Shown here in pieces: positions 23,058-33,028 of a DNA stretch of 64,000 bases. The notes beneath the pieces were generated by a model. The model worked only from the letters and a program-made list of their open reading frames with translations. It was not told the origin of the DNA and made no database searches. This DNA is from Bedellia somnulentella (Eukaryota; Arthropoda; Insecta; Lepidoptera; Bedelliidae). The stretch lies in the NCBI GenBank assembly GCA_963576735.1, contig OY755171.1:12586001-12650000 (forward strand), in the 5' to 3' direction. Made by a program: the position numbers and the translations under genes. Numbering within the stretch: position 1 is the first letter of the stretch; every line of letters begins with the position of its first letter.

Positions 23058-23153
23058 TATTATCTTTATGGTACTTTTTTCAAATGACTACGTAATTACT
23101 GTAGCGACATTGAGGATAGTACAGAACTAGCATATAAATAACTGTATGTTATT
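23058..23153 (+). repeat. Right copy of the 96-bp target duplication
   Basis: Begins within the (TTA)n tail boundary and ends GTATGTTATT before unrelated sequence. This copy keeps the original flank AATCAAT, showing what the left copy looked like before the foldback was added. Confidence 0.9.
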
Positions 23154-24138
23154 AATCAATGATATAGCGTCATGTGTATGCCACCGTTACGATACTACGT
23201 TAATCAACTGTGCTGTTATATGAAATATGTCGGAAAGATAGGGAATTGGCTTATGAAATTTAATTAAAATTTCATTTAAGCTCGTTTCTGGCTACCTGCT
23301 ATTATTCCGGTCTTCATTTAATCAGACAAAGGGCTCTGGTAAAATTTCTCCTTTTATGAAATTACAAAAATAATTACATAGCACTTCGTATTAGTTAATT
23401 TCAGGTGTGTAGTTATTGATATATCAAATAAGACGTATGATAATACAGGATACAATTGTGTGTAAAGCAAAGAAAGCATCCATCATGCAATGAAAATGTT
23501 CCGAGTACACTGCGTTTCCTCGTTTAAGACTTAATACTTGTCAACGTTTATGTGATGCAAAATTTTTAGGGTTTAGTGTAACTCTAGTTAATAATTTAGG
23601 GTTAGTTTTTTTTGTGTCAATAGTAATATTGTTAACATTTTTGTTAAGTAAAACGATAGTTACCAACCCATTTTTGGAGCTAGTGGTGTTTTAATAATAT
23701 TGTATTAGAAGTTAGTTTTATAGTTAAGAAAGAAATAAATAGATTTAGATACTCGTATGTATTATTAATAAGAAAACATTTTGTTTTTTCTTATACCTGT
23801 GGTAGCTCCAAACATTAACAAGATCATTTTCATAAAATCGTTTTAACATTATCTGTAAACATTAATATTATCTACAGAAATCCGATGTAATTTTAAAGTT
23901 CTTTCCCGCAGTGAATACTTTAGTTAAGAAATATCAAGAAATGAGGTCTCTGAAACTCGTAAACTCTTCATCATTAAATGCTAGAATTATAATGTACTAT
24001 CATGTCTCGCAAACTTTTCTCTTTACATCATTTATAATATTCACAATTTTGTGCATATTTATTTTACGTACATTTTCTTACTACATATATATTATTAATA
24101 CAGCATAAGCAGCCTAACTATATTCGATAAGTATTTCA
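23154..24138. other. Unassigned stretch
   Basis: AT-rich. No gene or repeat family recognised. Confidence 0.35.
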
Positions 24139-24374
24139 TACATACATATATACACTCTCTGCCATTAATCCCAAAAAGAGGAGCTTCTGAGCTAGAAACT
24201 CCTCACCCATATTTGGAAGTTGACAGGGAAGAAGATGGTAGAAATAAAGTATCGTTGGTGATGGGTCTCCAACCGCTTCGCCCAAAAACCACTGAAAAAA
24301 GGCCCATAGTATCCTCTTACAACCCCGTGGGTAGAAAGGGGTAGTGACATTCTAGCCGGCACTACACGGCAATT
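24139..24374 (-). mobile_element. SINE-B, full-length, GCCGTGTAG subtype
   Basis: The right end reads, on the minus strand, GCCGTGTAGTGCCGGC, then CTACCCACGGGG. This is the second subtype of the family, which has TACCCACGGGTGTCG instead of CTTCCGGTGGGTGTACG. The tail is (CATA)n at 24139-24152. Confidence 0.88.
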
Positions 24375-24659
24375 AATATATCTTCAAATTGTGACACAAT
24401 GCATGGCAAGGGAATCTTAAATGTAATAGCAACAACACTGTTCCTTATTAGTTCCGACGAATGGAGAGAATATTTTCAGCACGTGTACCTTGTTTCAATA
24501 GTGAATATAAAACTTTATTCAGTTCTGTCAGTTTAAGTTTACGATCGCATTTACACGTTGCACTGTTTTATTGGGCCATTTATTTAGTTAGTTTGTTGCA
24601 ACAAATATCAGATTCTTTTAACCCATTAGTTAGCGTTCTACATTATTTATTTGTTATCA

Positions 24660-24785
24660 GGAAATACTCAATGCTATAAATCCCAAACAGAGGTAGTCAG
24701 AACTTAAGAATTAGAATTTTTTAGCCACAAGAGACGATTGGTGGTAGAATATTGTAAAATAAAGGACATCTTGCAACACCCATGG
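24660..24785 (-). mobile_element. SINE-B fragment, decayed
   Basis: ATGCTATAAATCCCAAAC, GAGGTAGTCAGAACTTAAG and ATTGTAAAATAAAGG blocks in family order. Confidence 0.55.
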
Positions 24786-24993
24786 GAAATATTTCATTAC
24801 TGCTATTCTAAGCACATGTATTTATTAGAGAGCCTGAAAAACAGAAAACTCATTGGGTTTTCAAAAGCGGTTATAATGAGATTCAAAGTCACTCATTGTA
24901 AAATATATCTTAGCAGTAAGCGTAAAACAAACGGGTGGTTGTTATTTACGAGCATAAAATTGTGTAAGTACTAATATCAAATGCCTTATATGA

Positions 24994-25218
24994 TATGTTG
25001 TAAAAGAAATCATAAGGGTTTCCTCTTTTGAATTCAAGTCGGACACTGCAACAGATGTTGAAAAATTATTGGGTGAAATTCGAGGCGATGTTTTCCGAAT
25101 CACGTGCGTCCGTGCCTTAGCACGTGACCGGAGTGATCTTGTATGTTCTACATCAAGAGAACCCTTATCAATCACTCGATACTGTGAACTAGACGCTGCT
25201 CTATCAGCCCAATCGTGA
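24994..25218 (+). other. Open frame with protein-like composition, unknown
   Basis: Stop-to-stop frame of 74 codons without a start. It contains TATDVEKLLGEIRGDVF, then VRALARDRSDLVCSTS and YCELDAALSAQS before the stop at 25216. The composition (acidic and basic residues balanced, few Asn/Lys runs) is unlike the AT-driven frames around it. It could be a fragment of a retroelement gag-like protein or a host exon. I do not recognise it. Confidence 0.3.
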
Positions 25219-25702
25219 TTGTTCAGTAACGGAAATATGCTTCTATCTGCGATGACATATCACAACGATCAGATTACCTTCTTTCACTTTTTATGGACTG
25301 TAAAATTCGTGCGTCAGCGATTTATAACGTTAAGTTTCTAAACAATAGCAGGAGAACACAAATAAAGTATAAATTATAGCACATTTATTAATGTTCCACT
25401 TTAAATAAACATGTTAAAAAATCATTCAATCCAATTTAAAAACGTATAGTTATTCAATTAATATCTGTGATGGTTTAAAGCAACTACCAAAACGTACCGG
25501 ATGCAATTGTTTAAGCAACTAATTTTGTTTATAGAACTTATGTAAAGAGGGCTGAAAATAGTATTAATCATTTATCCCAGTTCAATTCCAAACCAATGTA
25601 GTATGATATAAGTTCTTACGTTATAGAATAATGAATATACAATGAGAAGAATAAAAGATTATGTACGGCAAAAAAGCTTTATGTAAGGATATCAAGAAAA
25701 AA
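25219..25702. other. Unassigned stretch
   Basis: Nothing recognised. Confidence 0.3.
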
Positions 25703-25770
25703 GTTGTGATCAATAGTATTAGCCTACCCCAATAGGATTAAAGGCGTGAATAAAAGTAAGTAAGTAGAAC
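25703..25770 (+). mobile_element. LINE-C 3' fragment, decayed
   Basis: GATCAATAGTATTAGCCTAC, CCCAATAGGATTAAAGGCG and the GTGAATAAAAGTAAG end resemble the family terminus. Confidence 0.45.
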
Positions 25771-27019
25771 AAAAAACTGCATAATCCTTATGTAATAAAG
25801 TAGTCTATATCGTTTATATTCCACGTAGTCGTTACGTGTGTTTACTCAGAACCGTTTTCCAAGGGAAACACGTCGGTGCGCCGGTAATCGTGTTACTTTA
25901 AAGGTAAACAATAGGATTACATCGTAATGTCCGTAATAAAATGAACACTACTTAGAGGTAAACCGGCGTTAGAGAAACTTTCGACATTTTTACAAGCTTT
26001 TCCTTAGAAAAGAGCACCAAGTTAGATGGAAAGAGTTGGCGGCAAGTTATCGCCTGCTTCTTAATGTTCCCGCTATATGTAATGCTTAAGAAGTTACAAT
26101 CTTCCATTAAGAAATAGGAACTGTATAAAAAGTCGCTTTTTATTTACGAGAGAAACATAAAAGTTTTGTTGACGAATGAAAAAAAGGGTAATGATTTTCT
26201 TTATTACATTCCATAGCTAATACCATAAACAAATGCTGAGATGACACCCTTTTGTCAATATGCATTTTTTTTTTCATATATTTATGTATATTATTTTAGT
26301 GTTTCGTTGTGTTAATTTGCCAAAAAAATATCTTTCACTTTTTACTTTCCTTTATAAACCGATCCTGATGTTTTTTTAAGCAGCTTATCACTATTTCCGA
26401 ATAGTGGTTATTTTATTGATGACCACTTCATTAGCTCCACTTTTGCTTTCTAACTAGAAACCCGAGCTTCTAATTATGAACAATATTTTTTATCATATCT
26501 TGAGACTATTAATTTTATTACTAGCTACATGTTAGCTATCATCTACGTAACAAATCAAAACTTAAGATTTAAAAGCAGACTTGGCATAGGTTAGCAATCT
26601 ATCAATGGAAATAAATTATAATTACGAATACAAATGACAAAAATATAGTACCATCTGTTAACGTGCGAGAGGTTTACCAAGAACCATCTATTCGTCCTGT
26701 CTTCGTGCATTATATTTTATGCTTATTAGCAACACCTTTCTCAATAAATGGACTATTTAACACAGAAAGGATTTTAAAATCAGTAGTTTCTGAGATTATT
26801 GTCTTCAAGTAAACCACCTTTTAGCTACATAATATAAGTATTGATAAAATAAAACCTTGTCTTTAAAACCGATGACAAGGCAGTGTGATGTGACTTCACC
26901 AGACCATAATGCGAACCCCGTAAGCAATAAATGAATCGTCTCTTAAAATCAAAGGTACAGCTTGCAAATCTTGCAAGTTATTAAGCATATAATAATAGTT
27001 AAATTAGAGAGAATTATTC
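25771..27019. other. Unassigned stretch
   Basis: No gene recognised. 25810-26050 is GC-richer than its flanks and might be single-copy regulatory sequence. Confidence 0.3.
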
Positions 27020-27107
27020 TACCATCTAAATGTGACTGAGGAGTTTCTAGCTCTAAGGCTCTGGCTACCCCTTTTTGGGATGATGGCCGTGAGTATATGT
27101 ATATTAA
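27020..27107 (+). mobile_element. SINE-B 3' part
   Basis: TGTGACTGAGGAGTTTCTAG, CTCTGGCTACCCC and GGCCGTGAGTATATGTATA. 5'-truncated. Confidence 0.8.
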
Positions 27108-27146
27108 ATTAGAGCTTCTATTAAAAATGGGAAATCTCTATTTTCG

Positions 27147-27304
27147 ATAGGCCTGTCCCCTATCACGTGAGTACACTGTCTAAGCAAAACGTGGGTACCT
27201 TCTCTGGAAACTAGATGGCGCTTGCCATGTGAGTTCAGGAGTATTGGTACCTCTGCCAACCCCTTCGGGGATAAACGGCGTGAACGTTTATGTTATGTTT
27301 ATGT
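27147..27304 (+). mobile_element. SINE-A, 5'-truncated, variant 3' body
   Basis: Flanked by a perfect 12-bp duplication, TCTCTATTTTCG (27135-27146 and 27305-27316). It starts mid-body at ATAGGCCTG and carries the AACTAGATGGCGCTTGCC variant seen at 2375-2743. Confidence 0.92.
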
Positions 27305-27316
27305 TCTCTATTTTCG

Positions 27317-28291
27317 TTGTGAATTTACATTCCATATTATTTATACATAGTACGATAAATTTGATATGTGCGTTGCTCATAAAATGTCGCAGTCACGCTT
27401 ACAAATTGAGTGAAATCATGTAATACATTACAGCAAGAATATCAATACTCGCGCTTCGCCGGTGCCAACTGACAGCTCTCTGGCAGCCCGACTCGATATC
27501 AGAATAAATGTTCCGCGATTCCACTTTGTATACGAAATTGATTGATATACCGGAACGGCGTAATTATCCAGATACAAATTGAATATATTCCAAGTTGTGA
27601 TCGAGTTGCGAAAGTAGCGCAGAAGTGCCCGTTAAGAGTTTTCTAAATAGAGATTTAAAACAAATGAGAATTTTGATAGATTTGTGCCTTATTAGTAACT
27701 TTTGTATCCGATTTAGACCACTATATATACCATTGATCCGCGAATGAATAAAAAAATATTAATTTAAAAACGAACAGGCATAAGAACATATATAAATTGC
27801 TAGATATCAAATATTGGTCCAAATTATCTCCGAAGTAGGTTTTTCTCAAATTGATTCCTTAAAAAGACTACCTTATGTGATTTACTATTTTAGGAAAATA
27901 AACCTGGTAACTTGATATATCCATAACATAACATAAAAACAACATTTATAGCAGCACTAAAATATACAATAAATGTTGATTAAAATGGCGAGGCATTTTA
28001 CACCTTAATAAATAATTAAAACCTATGGATTTACTAAAGAAATATAGAAAGACTATGGAAGTACTAAACAAAAACTAGATCTGACTTTAAAAAGAAAGTA
28101 ATAATTCGGTAAAGATTTTATTAATGAAATGAATAAATTATTTAACTTTCATCTAATCCTACCTTCATTACAAAGAGGAAAATCTTGTAAGTTCAAATAA
28201 AGGCGGTAAAGTTTCAACAATGATTACAAATGTCAAACAAAGGAAAGTCTGGGATATAGCTTATTTGTGATTGTAATAACCAAAATGTTTT
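27317..28291. other. Unassigned stretch
   Basis: No gene recognised. 27440-27620 is moderately GC-rich without a coding signal I can support. Confidence 0.3.
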
Positions 28292-28345
28292 TCCTATACC
28301 CAGGGATACAAATTGCAGAAAGGGGTAGCTAGTCAGAGTTTTAGT
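28292..28345 (-). mobile_element. SINE-B 3' fragment
   Basis: CCCAGGGATACAAATTGC and AAAGGGGTAGCTAGTCAGAG match the tail-proximal block. Confidence 0.45.
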
Positions 28346-28357
28346 GGTGTAAATTAT

Positions 28358-29008
28358 TTTCGGCTTGTTGTTTCCCCGTGTTGTTATTTCTCTCTGCGTG
28401 TCGTGAGAGAATCGCACGAATAAGAGTGTTGGGGCTTATTAAGTGGTTGCTGGAGACCCATCACCAGCCATCCTTCATTTAACTATCCTTCCCTACACAT
28501 TTTTTTAAAGTGGTTAAGGGCCTCCCCGCATTTTGCAGCTATTGCGCTCACTCTTACGTCAAATTTACTGAGAGTGACAGGGACGGAAAAAACGCGCGTG
28601 CAGGATAAATGTAGTTTATTTAGCTTTTTTGAATAACTATAATCTTTAAATGAAAAGTTAAACATCAAAGTTACAGATCTTAAAGCTACGCGTATATAGA
28701 CACATAATGAGTTCACATGTATGTTATGTCAGTGGAGCCTATACGGTTTTTATGAAAACAAAGCATGTTCCAATTCAATTTTTTTCATCAAATTTTTAAC
28801 AAATTATTAAAATGTTAAACATCAAATTTTAACACCATGAACTAATCACCAACATATATTTTATTCATGTCATACCAATATCATCAAATCAGACTTTATA
28901 GAATTTCCAAACAATCAATATCACCCTATTTTTCCGGGGACGCCCTTAAGGAATTCTGAAGTTCTGGCTACCTCCCTTTGGTATTTATAGCCGTGAAAGT
29001 AGGTATAT
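28358..29008 (+). mobile_element. SINE-B split by a TTAA MITE
   Basis: The 5' part (28358-28517) runs through GGGGCTTATTAAGTGG and GGAGACCCATCACCAGCC. The 3' part (28946-29008) resumes with GGAATTCTGAAGTTCTGG and ends GCCGTGAAAGTAGG. Removing 28518-28945 and one TTAA restores the expected family order. Confidence 0.85.
28518..28945. mobile_element. 428-bp TTAA (piggyBac-like) MITE
   Basis: TTAA at 28514-28517 and 28946-28949 flank inverted ends GGGCCTCCCCG / CGGGGACGCCC. It sits inside a SINE-B, which proves it inserted. No open frame, so non-autonomous. Target and end type fit the piggyBac superfamily. Confidence 0.85.
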
Positions 29009-29432
29009 AGTAATATAAATTGGTGATCAATCAAAGTTGTCAAAGAAAACTAAGTTTTGGACCAAGAGTTATGATTAAAGAAGCCATTGAAAGAAAAAAA
29101 AATGTAAAGAACAAAATACAAAACCGAGGTATTCCCAATCTAGTTATAAATCAATAAAGTTCTATCAAAGTTTGGACCAATAAAAGGAGGAAGGAAATGC
29201 GGGACGCGTGATTTTGCTGGTAGACTTTTAATGGGTTTTTTAAGTGTTACTTCATAATATTAAGGTATTTTTAATAGGCTGTTCAAGTAGTTATGTAAAC
29301 GAGAAAGAATAAATAAATATTTTTTAGTTTTGCTCCACTTTATAGGTATTGCTGTCTTATTCCCACAAAACATATTATCTTTAAGGATTAAAAAATCTCC
29401 AAGCTGAATAGTATCTGATTCTGAAATATTAT
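29009..29432. other. Unassigned stretch
   Basis: AT-rich. No gene or repeat recognised. Confidence 0.3.
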
Positions 29433-29528
29433 TGGGTGATTGGTGGGCCATGTACCTGGAGACCCGTTTCCAACCATTGTTTATTTTAAAATCAAAGGTG
29501 GCTGAGGTTTATAGCCTTATATGTATCT
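29433..29528 (+). mobile_element. SINE-B fragment with deletions
   Basis: GGTGATTGGTGGGCC, GGAGACCCGTTTCCAACC, AAAGGTGGCTGAGG and TTATAGCCTTATATGTATC, with parts between missing. Confidence 0.5.
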
Positions 29529-29741
29529 AGATATTAAATAGTAATAATCTACCCTAACCTACCTTAAGTTGCTAGATTAAATTATGTAAATATAGAAAAC
29601 ACCGCCTTTTATTTTAGTCCCGCAGTCGAGGGTGTACATAGCACATTTAGTCTGGAGATAACTTCATCTAAAGTAACAAGTGGAAGGATCGAATCAGCAT
29701 CAATTTTACAATATATACTATATACAATATATAAAATTAGT

Positions 29742-30039
29742 TTTAAAGGGACTAATACTTTTGAATATCACGAAACATGATTGTTACTTTGTGCTCAGAG
29801 TTCCCACGTTTTGCTTGGACAGTGTACACACGTGATAGGGTGCAAGCCTATCGCCGTTTTGTACGAATACACTGTCACATGATTAAGTACTACTCGGCTA
29901 TGTGGGTCTCTTCACGATGTTTTCTCTCAACATTATCCAATATGATTAAATTAACCACACGTATTACTTTTAAAAAGGCGCATAGGAATCCTCATCGCTT
30001 GATAGGGCGGGTGGTCTATCCACTGAGCTATCACGGTTG
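29742..30039 (-). mobile_element. SINE-A, tail missing
   Basis: GACTAATACTTTTGAATATC through ACTGTCACATGATTAAGTAC to the head CCACTGAGCTATCACGG. Lacks the (TTATG)n tail. Confidence 0.85.
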
Positions 30040-30057
30040 TAAAGTATAGGGTAAAAT

Positions 30058-30155
30058 AACTTACTTATACTCACGCCCATTATTCCCATTAGGGTAGGCA
30101 GAGACTATCGATCGCCACTTAGTACGATCTTGACAAATAACCAAACCTTTTACTT
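30058..30155 (-). mobile_element. LINE-C 3' end
   Basis: TATACTCACGCCCATTATTC, GGGTAGGCAGAGACTATCG and AGTACGATCTTGACAAA. Confidence 0.7.
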
Positions 30156-30235
30156 TATAACGTACGCGTTAGAAAGCCAGTAAAAACCGTCTGCTCATGA
30201 CAATAATTTTGTTCTCAAATCTACAAATATGATTA

Positions 30236-30315
30236 TTTAATTAATACCCATTAAGGTAGGCAGAGTCTATAAATGACTACTTTGTAAAATTCTTTAACTT
30301 ATATCAATCTTTAAA
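30236..30315 (-). mobile_element. LINE-C 3' fragment
   Basis: CCATTAAGGTAGGCAGAGTC and TGACTACTTTGTAAAATTC. Older than its neighbour at 30058. Confidence 0.55.
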
Positions 30316-30469
30316 GATTTTTACGCACGACATAAACATCTTTGGACATCTGTATTTTGGATCACAGTCTTTATTAGTTTATCTTTACAAACGTATATAA
30401 ATAATTATTATTTTCATTAGAATAACTGCTGTCATTCCTTTTCTAAAGCTTAATTATTATTTTAACCCT

Positions 30470-30723
30470 ACATACATACATACATACATATACTCATGGC
30501 TACAAATCCCTAGAAGGGGTAGCCAGAGCTAAGGAACTTGAAGATCCTCAGCCACTTTTGGAAGTTGCGTCGGGAAAAGATAGTGAAATAAAGGTTGTTG
30601 GTGATGGGTCTCCAACCACATCGCCCAAAAATCCCTTAAAAGCCCCAATACCGTTAGTCGCCTCTTCCTCCACCGGAAGAAATGGGGTAGTGTTAGTCTA
30701 AGCCGACACTACACAGCAATATA
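30470..30723 (-). mobile_element. SINE-B, full-length with TSD
   Basis: Perfect 12-bp duplication TATTTTAACCCT (30458-30469 and 30724-30735). (CATA)n tail at 30470-30489. The right end is GCCGACACTACACAGCA. Confidence 0.95.
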
Positions 30724-30799
30724 TATTTTAACCCTGTTTTACATTATTAGCCTGGAATAACTTTTTTCCATCCATGCGATTCATAGAAGCCTTTCATAA

Positions 30800-30892
30800 T
30801 TTAAGTGGCTGAGGAATTTATAATTCCTTAGCTCTGGTTACCCCTTCTAGGGAATAATAGCCGTAAGTATATGTATGTATGTATGTATGTAA
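30800..30892 (+). mobile_element. SINE-B 3' part
   Basis: AGTGGCTGAGGAATTTATAA to AGCCGTAAGTATATGTATG with a long (TATG)n tail. Confidence 0.85.
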
Positions 30893-31039
30893 TTAAAATA
30901 ACTTGTTCAAACCAGTGTATCTAAGACTAAATGAGAGAACCGTAATTATCGCGGACATCGCAGTCATCAATTATCTATTGAATATAGAACCTAAACACAC
31001 ATATTCACTGTTACAAATGCAAAAAAGGGAAAGGGAGAA

Positions 31040-31190
31040 TAATAAATAGGAAATTATTCAACTATTTTTGAAATTTCAGGGGTATACTATCGTAAAGTAA
31101 GAGATAGAAAGTGAGGGGTCTCCAGCCACAACACTCAGCAACCACTTGAAAAACGCCAAACCCTTATAGAACAAAGGAAATAATGTAGAA
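31040..31190 (-). mobile_element. SINE-B, decayed
   Basis: TTATTCAACTATTTTTGAAA, GAGGGGTCTCCAGCCAC and AACGCCAAACCCTTATAG keep family order. Confidence 0.6.
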
Positions 31191-31440
31191 TGCATATAAA
31201 CTCTAGAAAAAAACTTTAGAAAAATAATATTTTCGCCAACCATTTCTAGGAACTGTAAAAGATTTTCTATAGTCCATTCTGAACAGAAACCATACTAAGT
31301 GTATGCGGCTTGGCAGAATTTTTTAACACGCTTTTATTAGGTCGACCTGTATGTATGTAACTATGTAATCAAATCTAAGAAAACTAATTTAACCATCTTC
31401 TAAAGGTCATAGCGTTATGAAAATTGGCAGTTGTATGTGA

Positions 31441-31930
31441 TTTCGATGACAATACAATAATATGGTACTGTCGAGCTGATCTGATGATGGAGCCGGAAGA
31501 TATGAACTGGAACCTCATGATGGATGATCGTATCATAGCCGTGTTTGGACTTGTTAAAAAGGTCTTGTAATGAACGTTGACCATGATTAGGTTTCAAGGT
31601 CTGATGATGAAGCCGGAAGATAGGCACTAGCATTCCATGATGAAATATCGTATCATAGCCGTGTTTGGACTTGTTAGAAAGGTCTTGTACTGAACCTTGA
31701 CCACGATTAGGTTTTAAGGTCTGAATACAATAATATGGTACTGTCGAGCTCATCTGATGATGGAGCCGGAAGATATTAACTGGAACTTAATGATAGATGA
31801 TCGTATTATAGCCGTATTTGGACTTGTTAGAAAGGTCTTGTAATGAACTTTGACCACGAAACGAACTTTGACCACGAAACGAACTTTGACCACGATTAGG
31901 TTTCAAGGTCTGAATACAATAATATGGATG
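31441..31930. repeat. Minisatellite of 120/153-bp units with nested 18-bp repeat
   Basis: AGCCGGAAGA recurs at 31491, 31611 and 31764, giving unit lengths of 120 and 153 bp. The longer unit includes a TACAATAATATGGTACTGTC block. The last unit also holds about three copies of an 18-bp repeat, GAACTTTGACCACGAAAC, at ~31849-31903. A 112-codon minus frame (31415-31753) spans two units only because the units lack stops. The sequence resembles a dispersed lepidopteran repeat. Confidence 0.85.
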
Positions 31931-31978
31931 TTTAAAATATGCCATTAGCAAAGACTAAAAAGCATAAAATAAATTAAT

Positions 31979-32490
31979 AGTTTAAAAAACACTAAAAAAC
32001 ACGCTTTTATAAGTGCACTTAAAAGTCAAAAATAAATTACGGGTCGTTCAAGTTGTCTCTATTTCTGGGCTGAAGTGTAAACTATGTGCTTTTAATTATA
32101 ATATTTGATTGTAAAAGCGTGGGGTGCTGGAGCAGGAAAAACTTTCTTGTAAACAAATACACGAACAAAAACTCTACATTTTGCTACTGTTGACTAGTAC
32201 TTTGAACAGACTGTTTAATATAGAGCCTCCAACTAGTGGTGCTGCAACTCTAGTTAGAGTGCCGATCTCTGTAACCTGCTTCCCGAAACATCGCTTAACT
32301 TGATTTCTTAGCAAGGTTAACAAAAAATCTTTCCTTTTCCAGCGCCCCACGCTTTTACTATCAAATATTATAATTAAAAGCACATAGTTTACACTTCAGC
32401 CCAGAAATAGAGACAACTTGAACGACCCGTAATTTATTTTTGACTTTTAAGTGCACTTATAAAAGCGTGTTTTTTAGTGTTTTTTAAACT
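31979..32490. mobile_element. 512-bp Polinton/Maverick-like miniature element
   Basis: Ends are AGTTTAAAAAACAC and GTGTTTTTTAAACT. The terminal inverted repeats are perfect for 131 bp (31979-32109 and 32360-32490) and continue imperfectly for about 25 bp more. ATTAAT flanks both sides (31973-31978, 32491-32496) as a 6-bp target duplication. Long TIRs beginning with AG plus a 6-bp duplication are typical of Polintons (Mavericks). The ~200-bp centre has a 69-codon minus frame (32174-32383) with no recognised domain, so the element is non-autonomous. Another long-TIR class cannot be excluded. Confidence 0.75.
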
Positions 32491-32762
32491 ATTAATTTAC
32501 ATATCGTTACTTGATAAATGCCGGGACTGACAATTTGTCACGTTATATATACATTTTTATTATATTCTTCTGTCTTTTCGCAATAATATGAGATAGAAAT
32601 TAAACTGGAATATACAACCTGCAACCTCCTTAGAGAGATGCCCAGTATTCGCGTGCCTTTTGAAGTATGTAATCATGTTCTTTTCATCATTATCTTAATT
32701 TACGAATAATTAGATGGTTCAGCCTACCACATCCTTATTTGAATGGGATTTTACAAATTGAA

Positions 32763-33016
32763 GCTGTGTAGTGTCGGCTTAGAATAGCACTACCCCATTT
32801 CTTCCGGTGGGCGTACGTAAGAGGCGACTAACGGTATTGGGGCTTTTAAGGGATTTTTGGGCGATGCGGTTGGAGACCCATCACCAACAACCTTTAAGTT
32901 ACCATCTTTTCCCCACTCAACTTTCCAAAAGTGGCTGAGGAAATTCTAATTCCTTAGCTCTGAATACCCCTTCTCGGGATATATAGCCGTGAGTATATGT
33001 ATGTATGTATGTATGG
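32763..33016 (+). mobile_element. SINE-B, full-length reference copy
   Basis: Perfect 12-bp duplication TTACAAATTGAA (32751-32762 and 33017-33028). In order: GCTGTGTAGTGTCGGC, CTTCCGGTGGGCGTACG, GAGGCGACTAACGG, GGTTGGAGACCCATC, AGTGGCTGAGG, ATATAGCCGTGAGTATATG, (TATG)n. GGTTGGAGACC resembles a Pol III B-box (8 of 11). An A-box is unclear, so the origin of the head is open. Confidence 0.95.
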
Positions 33017-33028
33017 TTACAAATTGAA

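Noticed and set aside
31415..31753. 112-codon minus frame with internal repeats
   Set aside because: Repeat units happen to lack stops. The reading is not conserved in the third unit.
32118..32145. Walker A-like reading GAGAGKTFL on the plus strand of the Polinton-like element
   Set aside because: The frame stops immediately after and lies at the edge of the inverted repeat. The other arm does not preserve it, so it is not evidence of an ATPase.
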